This document shows positions 55,849 through 64,000 of a DNA stretch of 64,000 nucleotides, piece by piece. The DNA is taken from positions 4,939,054-5,003,053 of the forward strand of contig CAMTDV010000002.1 of NCBI GenBank assembly GCA_947069175.1, written 5' to 3'. The stretch's first letter is position 1. The number at the start of each line of letters is the position of its first letter. Origin of the DNA: Scalesia atractyloides (Eukaryota > Streptophyta > Magnoliopsida > Asterales > Asteraceae). The notes under the pieces were generated by a model. That model made no database searches and was not told the DNA's origin. It saw nothing but the letters and a program-made list of their open reading frames with translations. Position numbers and translations under genes: made by a program.

Positions 55849-58800
55849 TTAATATTGATCATAAATACGCAACGAAATTTTATAACTTATTATTCGATTA
55901 ATAAACGAAGCGGGTTTGGAAACTCGTTTTTCGACGGATGTTACAGTATCCCCTACTTTTAAAAATTTCGTCCCGAAATTTAAGTAGTAGTGGTAACAGG
56001 GAAAAAGATGTGGGCATTTCTCGCGCATTGAGTCTTCACGTTCCCAAGTAAACTCAGGTCCTCGTTTCGACTCCCAGCGTACCCTGACAATTGGGATACG
56101 ACTTCGTCTTAAACGTTTTTCTCCGAAGTCCATAATTTCTACTGGTCTTTCAATGAAATGCATAGATTCATCGACTTGAATGTCTTCTAGAGGAATATGG
56201 AGGTTTTAATCGGCGAGGCACTTCTTCAAGTTTGATACGTGGAATGTGGGATGAATTCTGTTGAGCTCTTCTGGTAGGTCAAGCTTGTATGCTACTGGTC
56301 CTACTCTTTCGAGTATCTTGAAAGGTCCTACGTAACGTGGTGCTAGCTTGCCCTTCTGGCCAAAACGAACCACTCCCTTCCACGGTGATACTTTTAAAAG
56401 TACTTGGTCACCAATGTTAAACTCCAAGGGCTTTCGTCGTTTGTCTGCATAACTCTTTTGACGACTTTGTGCCGCTAGAAGATTGTTTCGAATTTGATGG
56501 ATCTTGTCTGTTGTTTCTTGAATTAATTCTGGACCGGTGATTTGTGCTTCTCCAATTTCGTGCCAACATATCGGTGATCGGCACTTACGACCATATAAAG
56601 CTTCGAAAGGTGCCATGCCGATACTTGAATGATAGCTGTTGTTGTATGAAAATTCAACTAACGGTAGATGAGCGTCCCAATTCCCCTTGAAGTCTATGAC
56701 ACATGCTCGAAGCATGTCTTCAAGAGTTTGGATGGTGCGTTCAGATTGTCCATCAGTTTGAGGATGAAAAGCGGTACTGAGGTCTAATCGTGTACCCAAA
56801 GCGGCTTGTACGGCTTGCCAGGTTCGCGAAGTGAAATGACCATCACGGTCTGAAATGATGCTTAAAGGTACACCATGACGGCTTACGATCTCGCTGATGT
56901 AGATACGAGCTAACTTCTCGTTCTTGAAGTCCTCGCGAATTGGAATGAAGTGAGCTGATTTTATGAGACGATCAATGATTACCCATATGGTGTCATACCC
57001 ACTGGAGGTGCGAGGTAACCCGGTAATGAAGTCCATGGTTATGTTTTCCCACTTCCATACAGGTATTTCAGGTTGGGTTAGAAGTCCTGAAGGTCTTTGA
57101 TGTTCAGCTTTTACTTTAGAACAGGTAAGGCACTTGGAAACAAAAACAGCAATATCCTTTTTCATGCCAGGCCACCAGTAGGTGTATCGCAGGTCTTGAT
57201 ACATCTTGTCGGCTCCCGGGTGTACAGAATACCGTGTTTTGTGTGCCTCATTCATAAGGAAATCACGAAGGTTATTGTGATCGGGAATCCATATGCGATC
57301 TAGATAGTACAGAATACCGTCGGATTTGGTTTCGATTCTAAGTTCTGCTCCACAAGACAGCTCATTGCGTACGTCGTTTTCTGTTACAGAAACATGTTGA
57401 GCTTCTCGGATTTGATCTTTGATGTCGGTTATGATTTGCGAACATAGAAGACGAATGGAGTTCGCATAACCTTTTCGACTGAGCGCATCGGCCACCACGT
57501 TTACCTTGCCAGGATGATACCGAATTTCACAGTCGTAGTCGTTAAGAAGTTCGACCCATCTTCGTTGCCTCATATTCAACTCCTTTTGGTTAAAGATATG
57601 TTGGAGGCTCTTGTGGTCAGTGTATATTTCACACTTGGTACCGTAGAGGTAATGTCTCCATATCTTGAGAGCGAACACAACGGCTCCAAGTTTCAGGTCG
57701 TGGGTGGTGTAGTTCTTCTCATGAACTTTGAGTTGCCTAGAAGCATAGGCTACCACTTTTCCCCTTTGCATTAATACACAGCCTAGTCCTTGCCCCGATG
57801 CGTCGCAATATACTACAAAGTCATCGCAACCTTCGGGGAGTGTGAGGATAGGCGCGTCACAAAGCTTTTGCTTAAGGGTTTGGAAGGCTTCTTCTTGTTT
57901 AGGTCCCCATATGAAGGGTTTTCCTTTATGAGTCAAAGCCGAGAGTGGTACAACAATACGGGAGAAATTTGCAATGAAGCGGCGATAGTAACCAGCCAAA
58001 CCAAGAAATGATCTTACTTCGGTAGGGGTACGTGGCGCTTACCATTCCTGTACTGCTTTGATCTTTGAGGGGTCGACATGTATTCCCTTGTCATTGACGA
58101 CATGTCCAAGGAATTGTACTTCTCTTAACCATAATTCGCATTTGGAGAATTTAGCGTAGAGCTTTTCAGTCCTTAAGAGTGTGAGGATGAGTCGAAGGTG
58201 TCGTTCATGATCAGATTTAGACTTTGAGTAGATGAGGATGTCGTTGATGAAGACTATGACAAAGCGGTCGAGGTAGGGTTTGCATACCCTATTCATTAGA
58301 TCCATAAATACAGCTGGGGCGTTGGTCAATCCAAATGGCATGACCATGAATTCATAATGACCATAACAAGTTCGGAAGGCGGTCTTTGGGACGTCTTGTT
58401 CATGTACTCTGAGTTGATGATAACCAGAACGAAGGTCGATTTTTGAAAAACAGGTGGCGCCTTGAAGTTGGTCTAGAAGGTCATCGATGCGAGGTAATGG
58501 GTAGCGGTTCTTGACCGTTAACTTGTTGAGTTCTCTGTAGTCGATACACATGCGAAACATTCCATCTTTCTTCTTCACAAACAGAACAGGTGCACCCCAT
58601 GGCGATGAGCTAGGACGTATGAATCCTTTGTCAGTCAGCTCTTGCAGTTGACTGGCCAGCTCTTGCATTTCTGATGGTGCTAACCTGTAAGGAGATTTTG
58701 CGACTGGTGTAGCGCCAGGTATAAGATCAATGCGGAATTCGACTTCCCTCATGGGAGGAAGTCCTGAGATGTCATCGGGAAAAACTTGTGGGAATTCTTT

Positions 58801-59560
58801 CACTACATGTATATCTTCTAGTTTCTTCTCCTTGTTTCCCTTCCTGACGACGTGAGTTAGGAATGAGACATAGTTCTTGCGGAGATATTTTCGGGCTTGA
58901 AGACAGGACATCAATTTGAGTCCTTTCGAAGGGGTTTCTCCAAAGATTCGTAGGGTTTGACCGTCTGCAAGAGGAATGCGAATGAACTTTTCGCGGCATA
59001 CCACTTCCGCATGATTTTGGCTGAGCCAGTCCATACCGATTATAATGTCGAAACTTCCCAACTTCATACGAATGAGGTCAACTGGAAAATCGTGATCGTT
59101 TAAAGTGAGGGTACAATTTCGTATAATAGAGTTTAATGAGACCGGTTTTCCGTCAGCAACTTCCACCGTTATGGATTCCATGAGATTATCACGAGTTTGG
59201 TTGAGGATGGGTTCAAATTCTAAGGACACAAAACTCTTATCCGCGCCAGTATCAAATAATATGGATGCATAACTACCATTGATGAGAAACGTACCGTTAA
59301 CCACGTTGTTGTCAGCCCTAGCTTGATTGGCGTTGATGTTGAAAGCTCTTCCTCTAGCAGGTGGGGGAGCTTGGTTAGCTTGGTTCACCGGATTTGCTTG
59401 AGCTTGGGCATGAATGATGTTCACCAAGCGTGGACAAGTGTTTCTAAAGTGGTTTGGGTCTCCACAGTTGTAACAAGCCCGGTGTTGCATCATGGGGTAG
59501 TGGGGTTGGTAGTAGGATTGGGCCGTATGTTGTGTAGGTGGTGAAGTAAGGGTTGTTGGG
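55849..59560 (-). pseudogene. gypsy pol (PR-RT-RH-IN-chromodomain), inactivated
   Basis: One reading frame, running down the - strand. The nucleocapsid knuckle CYNCGDPNHFRNTC lies near 59430-59475. The protease active site is LFDTGADKSF (DTG at 59245-59253). RT has YRLAPSEMQEL, SPWGAPVLFVKKKDG, FRMCIDYRELN, KIDLRSGYHQ and MPFGLTNAPA, but the catalytic motif reads FIND instead of F-x-D-D (AAC at 58243-58245). TAA at 58039-58041 interrupts just before GLAGYYRRF. RNase H follows (YCDASGQGLG, TDHKSLQ, DALSR). Integrase has an HHCC finger, MDFITGLP, ISDRDGHF and SERTIQTLE, so D-D-E is intact. A second TAA at 56206-56208 separates a chromodomain-like tail (IPIVRVRWESKRGPEFTWERE). The frame stays open past the PPT into the LTR until 55849. 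Confidence 0.9.
55946..55960 (-). promoter_or_regulatory. polypurine tract
   Basis: On - AAAAGTAGGGGATAC ends exactly where the 3' LTR begins (TGTAACATCC). This purine-rich stretch primes plus-strand DNA synthesis in LTR retrotransposons. Confidence 0.8.
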
Positions 59561-60648
59561 CTTGACCCACTATCTGATGGTGGGTTTGGGTTGAGGGTTG
59601 GTTGCGGTTCATTCGCTGAAGTGTGCGACAGGTTTGGGTGGTGTGACCTGCACGGCCATAGCTGGTGCAATGTTGGCAGGGGTGTTCGGGAAAGTGATGG
59701 TATTGGCAACGGTTGCATTTTGGGTATGGGCCAGAGTATGGCTTTTTATATGGTGCAGCTGAGGGGCAAATTGGGTGATGGGTGCAACAGTGATTGGGGG
59801 AATTGTTTGAGTGACAACAAAGTTTCTGTTGTTTCGCTTCCTTTAACCAGTAAACTTCGAAGAGGAGCCAGAATGGTTTGAAGTTTGAGCCTCAATGGGG
59901 ATTTCTTTTTCTCCTCCTTGAATTTACCGTTTCGGATGCGATTCTCGGTGAGTTCGGTAGCTAGTTCCATTGCGGCTTCAAGTGTCGCAGGCGAAGTGCT
60001 TAGAACTGAGTCTTGAATTTTCGAGGGGAGGCCTCGAATGTAGTGTTCAACCAAGCGGTACACTGGGGTGAACAAGTTGGGGATCATTTGGTTCAACTCT
60101 AGAAACCTTTTGTTGTAGGAAGTATGATCTCCTTCCTTTTGCTTTAACGAGTGGAATTCATCTTCTAACTTTTTGATTTCGCTTCTTGGACAGAAGCGTC
60201 TTGTCATTATTTCCCTTAACTCTTCCCATGTTAAGGCCATTGCATCTTCGATTCCTCTCTTGCCCTTCTCTGTGTTCCACCAGGTCAGGGCTACCCCAAA
60301 CAGTCTCCCGGTTGCATAACGTACCTTGCGATCCTCGGGACAATCGCAATTGAGGAAGGTATTCTCCATTTCCTCAAACCAGTGGAGGAGAGAAGTGACA
60401 CCTTAGGTCCCTTCATACTTTGGGGGATCGCAAGACTTGAAGTGTTTGTAGGAGCACTTTTTGGAGGGAGGGTTGTCGACGTTCTGGTCTTCTTGGTTGG
60501 GAGCGTTGATGGGATTCGCGGTGAGAGCTTGTTGGACTTGAATTACGATGTCAGGAAGCACCGCGGCCATTTGTTTTGCAATTTGGGTGGCCAAGCGTTC
60601 GTTTGACCTTCCTGACTTTCTACCTCCACGTAGTTGCCTAGCCGACAT
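59561..60648 (-). pseudogene. gypsy gag, inactivated
   Basis: The start MSARQLRGGRKSG is at 60648. The frame is stopped by TAA at 60403-60405, then continues in the same frame with GVTSLLHWFEEMENTF, GVALTWW, LREIMTRRFCPRSE and YIRGLPSKIQD, the capsid core of Ty3/gypsy retrotransposon gag. From about 59907 to about 59550 the sensible reading moves between frames: frame 1 ends near an A-rich EEKKK tract, a second frame reads PITVAP, and a third reads KCNRCQYHH and GRAGHTTQTC, an extra Cys-rich knuckle-like segment. It returns to frame 1 before CYNCGDPNHF. At least three indels and additional stops are implied, so no full-length Gag can be made. Confidence 0.85.
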
Positions 60649-61449
60649 CTACAGGAACATACATAGGAAAATTGTGAGTTTAAGGAGTCTTTTTAGGTGT
60701 CAGGTGTCGTTAAGAAAAATAAAAAAAAATAACATAATCATCAATAATGCACCTACATCCATAGGATGTCTTGGGTTTGCTCATGTTTAGGCCTCCAATG
60801 TCCCCCATACCATCGCCTGTATAATCATGTGTACCCCCATGACTATTGGCTTAGTAGGATTCACATTGGTGTTGGCGGTTTAACACTCGCATCACCCGAA
60901 TGAAAACCATGAAATATGTTTGCGAGATGTATGGTAGGAGGGTGTCCAGGTATAGACACAATGACAACTCAAAGTGGGGTTAGCTCACACGACGTTTGGT
61001 ATAGCATGCTTTGGCCTAATAGGTCCTTCGTACTCTCATCGTTAGTCCCCAGGTAGGCAAACTGGTCCTTTATTTTGGATTTATACGAATGCCAAGCCTA
61101 GACAGGACTTTCCGACTACCGGTACTCGTACCCTTCCAGTTACTACATGCCCGTCCTGACAACTCACTTTGATGTGATTTGAAAATACAAAAATCCTTGC
61201 AAAAATCATAAGAATTGTGAGGTGTGTGCTCTCATGGATATGGTATGTTATAAGGATATGATTCATGATAAGCAGTGTATAATAATATGTACTTATGAAC
61301 ATGCTTGCATAACATTGAATGTAACAATAAACATAAAGCATATAAACATCATGAATTTTGCATGTAACATATAAACAATTTAAAAATTTTAATCAACTAT
61401 AGTATAGGCTCTAAAGGTCTAATATCCTATCCTATATCCCTATAGTCAT
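60649..61449 (-). other. gypsy 5' untranslated leader (internal part)
   Basis: About 800 bp between the PBS and the gag start. No open frame of note. The packaging and dimerisation signals of the element should lie here, but I cannot locate them by eye. Confidence 0.5.
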
Positions 61450-61462
61450 GGCTCTGATACCA
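61450..61462 (-). promoter_or_regulatory. gypsy primer-binding site (initiator tRNA-Met)
   Basis: On - TGGTATCAGAGCC begins 3 bp after the 5' LTR ends (...GTGACA GAT). It is complementary to the 3' end of plant initiator tRNA-Met and fixes the element's orientation. Confidence 0.93.
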
Positions 61463-62549
61463 ATCTGTCACACCCCGACCCACAGCGTAATAAGAGTCGG
61501 GGCATAATTGGGTTATCACAAAAGCTCATGATGTTTACTAAAATGTTTCATATTTATTAAATTCGAATTACAACTTCAATATTCAAAACAAGTTCATACA
61601 ATTACAAGGAAAAAGAAACTAAGTAAAACAATCCAAAGTCTAAACTGATTTATTCTTCTAGGTCGTCCTATATGTTTCTTGCTTCAACTGGATCACCTGT
61701 ATCATGTGTAAAAATGGGGATTTTGGGTCAATAAAAGTTGGCGAGTGAACCTTGTTAAAAACATTTGTTATTGATTTCTTGTTGTATTTAATATTGAAAA
61801 ATTGTGCAATAATCATATGTGAGCAAACGTTTATAAACAACCAAACACAAACCACCTTGAATGAGTATATGACATGAATGATAATGTATATGTTGGCAAC
61901 GTCACGTTCCGCTCATAGGTAATGGGGAACGGACGAGCCTATGATGATGTATGTGAGATGAAGGCTCAATCAAACGGAGCCGATCGAAATGAGGCACCTG
62001 TACTCAACCCGTCTCCCACGGGAGCTGTTGGGCCTGATGAAATGTATGTACTGAAAATGATAACTTTAAACTAAACAAAATCCACACAACAACTGATACA
62101 TATTGGATACACATTTGATCATGGATATGATGGATGCACAAGTGTTGAAATATAATAAGTAATTAAACGACACATGATACACCTCAAAATGTGATTAAAA
62201 CTGGGAATTGGTAGAGAGTCACTCACATTGGGTGCGTTCTTTTGATGATGTTGAATGCGCACGAGTTTTGGGATTTGATCGACGAGGAAAGACTAACCTA
62301 AAATAATAACGAAATGGTACGGTAAATAAATGGATTTTATTAACAATTTTAATAAGATTTTTAGATTTATTTTTGTGAGTTTAAGGTCATTTTCTAACTT
62401 TAAAAATATTATTTTTAAGTATTTTTAATTGATTTTTAAATTAAATAAATAAATAAAAAAATAAAAAATTTGACTTTTTGGTTGACCGTTGACCGGTCCG
62501 TTGACAGGACCGTTGACCGGTCGGACTGTGGTCTGAGTGTGCACTGAGT

Positions 62550-62954
62550 GAGGTTCGAACCCGGGACCTCTCGTACGCGTGCACGCAGCTCTACCAACTG
62601 AGCTACGTGTCTAACCCGAAATATTCTATGTTTTAATTATATATATACTAATTAAGTGTTAATTTATTTGGTTTATATTAAAAGGATTTTAAATGTTTGA
62701 ACCGGTTGCAGGGAAGTCGGATCGAACTCGGGTCCTTTGGTTTGTAAGCGCACAGCCCAACCAGTTGGGCTGTGTGTCTTATCTGTTTAACTTATGGTTT
62801 ATATTAATCTTATAAACATACTGGGATCTGTTCTGATTCAGTTTTTAAAAAAAATTGGTTTTAATTCGGAAAGTCGGTGCGTTTGTAAGGTTCGAACCCG
62901 TGACGTGCGCTATGTGTTTGCACACAGTCCACCGCTGGACTGTGTGTCTAACCC
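62550..62954 (-). promoter_or_regulatory. three sense tRNA-like modules, 5' LTR
   Basis: Modules at 62550-62617, 62711-62780 and 62887-62954 match those at 54431-54835. The only difference I see inside them is one base next to the module 1 B box (AACCCGGG here, AACCTGGG in the other copy), which lengthens its T stem. In this LTR they lie in the transcribed leader of the genomic RNA. Confidence 0.7.
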
Positions 62955-63810
62955 GGTTTAATAAGTTGTTTTAATTATACTTATACACAATGTTTGACTT
63001 CGTCTTCTTCATTCATGAACACAGACAAACGATATCCGACTGTTCTGGTTTAAATCATTCGTCGGACATATAAGTGGTTGAAATGTAATGGATAAAAAGA
63101 GTTAAGGAATCGAATGTACCGAACAGACTGTTTTTCTCAGAATTCCGGCAATGGTCGTCGGCTCTGATTTGTGAATTCCGTCTGATTGAATCAATTAACA
63201 GTTTTGATCGATGAGTTGTGAAATTGAGTTACTAAACAAGGATTATCAGAGGGTTTAGATGTTTGTGCTGATTCACAGCGTGATTTCGGAAATTTTCAGA
63301 GATTTTCCGGCGAGTGCAGATTATCCGGCAACGTCGTCTGGGACCGATTCTGGTTGAAGGATTGAAGTTAGTAAAAGTCTAACAATGGATTGAAAACGAA
63401 AGAGTTGAGAAATTTACCGATTTGATGTAAGTCTCGGTTTTCCGGTGAATGTCCGGCAATACAGAATATCTCCGGCGAGTGTAATTGCTTCGAGAAATTG
63501 TGCGATTTTGAGCGAAAAGATTACCAGAGACTTGGGTGTGTATTTATAAGGAAGAATCAGGATGAATTGAGTCCGAATTTGGTCTTGATTCATGGTTAAG
63601 GTTTTCTCCGGCGGTTATGACTGAGGTCGCGGGATTAAACATCGGTTATAACCGATGTCGAGGTTAATACACACGTTCAGTCAAAGGAAACCGTCGATAA
63701 TTGGCGAAATCGTCGGTAATTCCGGCGACTGTGGATTGGGAGCGCTGATGACTGAATTCGATTTCGAGTTTTATTATAAATGTTATTTGTTTTAATAGAT
63801 ATCACAAATG

Positions 63811-63880
63811 AGTCAAGTGGCGGAGTGGTTGGGTGTTGCTTGTTTCTTCCGGCTGACCCGGGTTCGAAACCCGGCAGCCT
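63811..63880 (+). promoter_or_regulatory. antisense tRNA-like Pol III module, 5' LTR U3
   Basis: Identical to 55691-55760 in A box, B box and T stem, followed by CCTTTTTTCTTTTTT. From this LTR a transcript would point outwards, towards the flanking DNA beyond the window. Confidence 0.75.
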
Positions 63881-64000
63881 TTTTTCTTTTTTATTTAATT
63901 TATTTTTACTTTTTAATAATTATAGTTTTTAAATTCTAAAATGTTTATTAATTATGTATTGTTTAAAATTAATATTGATCATAAATACGCAACGAAATTT

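Larger units (their letters stand above)
53346..55945 (-). mobile_element. 3' LTR of gypsy element (2600 bp)
   Basis: On - it starts TGTAACATCCGTCG and ends GGTGTGACA. On +, TGTCACACCTCGACCC at 53346 and GACGGATGTTACA ending at 55945. It carries a U3 with TATA box (55421-55428), three sense tRNA-like modules, one antisense module, and a tandem GTTGACCGG block (about 54362-54404). Confidence 0.93.
53346..64000 (-). mobile_element. Ty3/gypsy chromovirus-type LTR retrotransposon (Tekay-like), defective
   Basis: Order on -: 5' LTR (61466 to about 64065, cut by the window end), PBS, leader, gag, protease, RT, RNase H, integrase, chromodomain-like tail, PPT, 3' LTR (53346-55945). Gag and pol share one frame, as in chromoviruses. 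With LTRs of about 2.6 kb and a chromodomain-like C terminus, the Tekay lineage is the best guess. The LTRs differ at about 42 positions (some single-base indels) over about 2535 aligned bases, counted by eye, about 1.7%. At the commonly used plant rate of 1.3e-8 per site per year that would be roughly 0.6 million years. It is inserted in a copia element. The left flank is TAAAC; the right flank is outside the window. Confidence 0.93.
61466..64000 (-). mobile_element. 5' LTR of gypsy element (truncated by window end)
   Basis: Starts on + with TGTCACACCCCGACCC at 61466 and aligns base for base with the LTR at 53346, so that 64000 corresponds to 55880. About 65 bp are missing beyond the window. 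It carries the same TATA box (63541-63548) and tRNA-like modules as the other LTR. Confidence 0.93.

Noticed and set aside
57097..58011. Frames on + across the gypsy pol gene
   Set aside because: Shadows of the real pol frame on -.

Overview
The window looks like AT-rich nuclear DNA of a eudicot plant. I lean towards Asteraceae from the style of the repeats, but that is only an impression. It holds two intact protein-coding genes in 64 kb. Both are class I LOB-domain (LBD) transcription factors with one phase-0 intron at the family position: an LBD16/17-type gene on + (10479-11831) and an LBD29-type gene on - (32902-34108). They converge, about 21 kb apart, and may descend from an old LBD16-LBD17/29 tandem pair. 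Nearly everything else is transposon-derived or simple-sequence DNA.

0-10 kb: foldback elements, a PIF/Harbinger transposase pseudogene broken in two (3462-5170), a Mutator-type MITE, a SINE fragment and two MITEs bounded by (TA)n tracts. 10-12 kb: LBD gene 1, with DNA-element and SINE debris in its intron. 12-18.4 kb: two SINEs (one with a 17-bp target duplication), a three-unit tandem repeat, a chain of three (TA)n-bounded MITEs and a copia gag remnant. 20-32 kb: a degraded LTR, two more (TA)n-bounded MITEs, and a complete 2986-bp solo LTR (27714-30699, target duplication AGATG) that contains a triplicated pair of palindromes. 32-36 kb: LBD gene 2, with a CACTA end in its intron, then a Harbinger-derived insertion carrying an ORF1 remnant. 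36-50 kb: an LTR-like segment, large tandem repeats including a six-unit ~144-bp array, Harbinger- and Mutator-type MITEs, and a ~250-bp-arm inverted repeat.

50.9-64 kb: a decayed Ty1/copia element (+ strand) is interrupted by a much younger Ty3/gypsy chromovirus-type element (- strand, 53346 to just past the window end, probably Tekay-like). Its two ~2.6-kb LTRs differ by roughly 1.7% (eye count). The polyprotein is dead: three in-frame TAA codons, a frame-scrambled gag segment, and a reverse-transcriptase catalytic Asp changed to Asn. The most unusual feature is in its LTRs. Each carries three tRNA-like (A box/B box) modules in the sense orientation downstream of the TATA box, so in the predicted RNA leader. 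A fourth, very well preserved module lies antisense in U3 and is followed by a T-run terminator.

The two LBD proteins probably act as auxin-responsive regulators of lateral-root or callus formation, by family knowledge. The transposons show no sign of serving the host.
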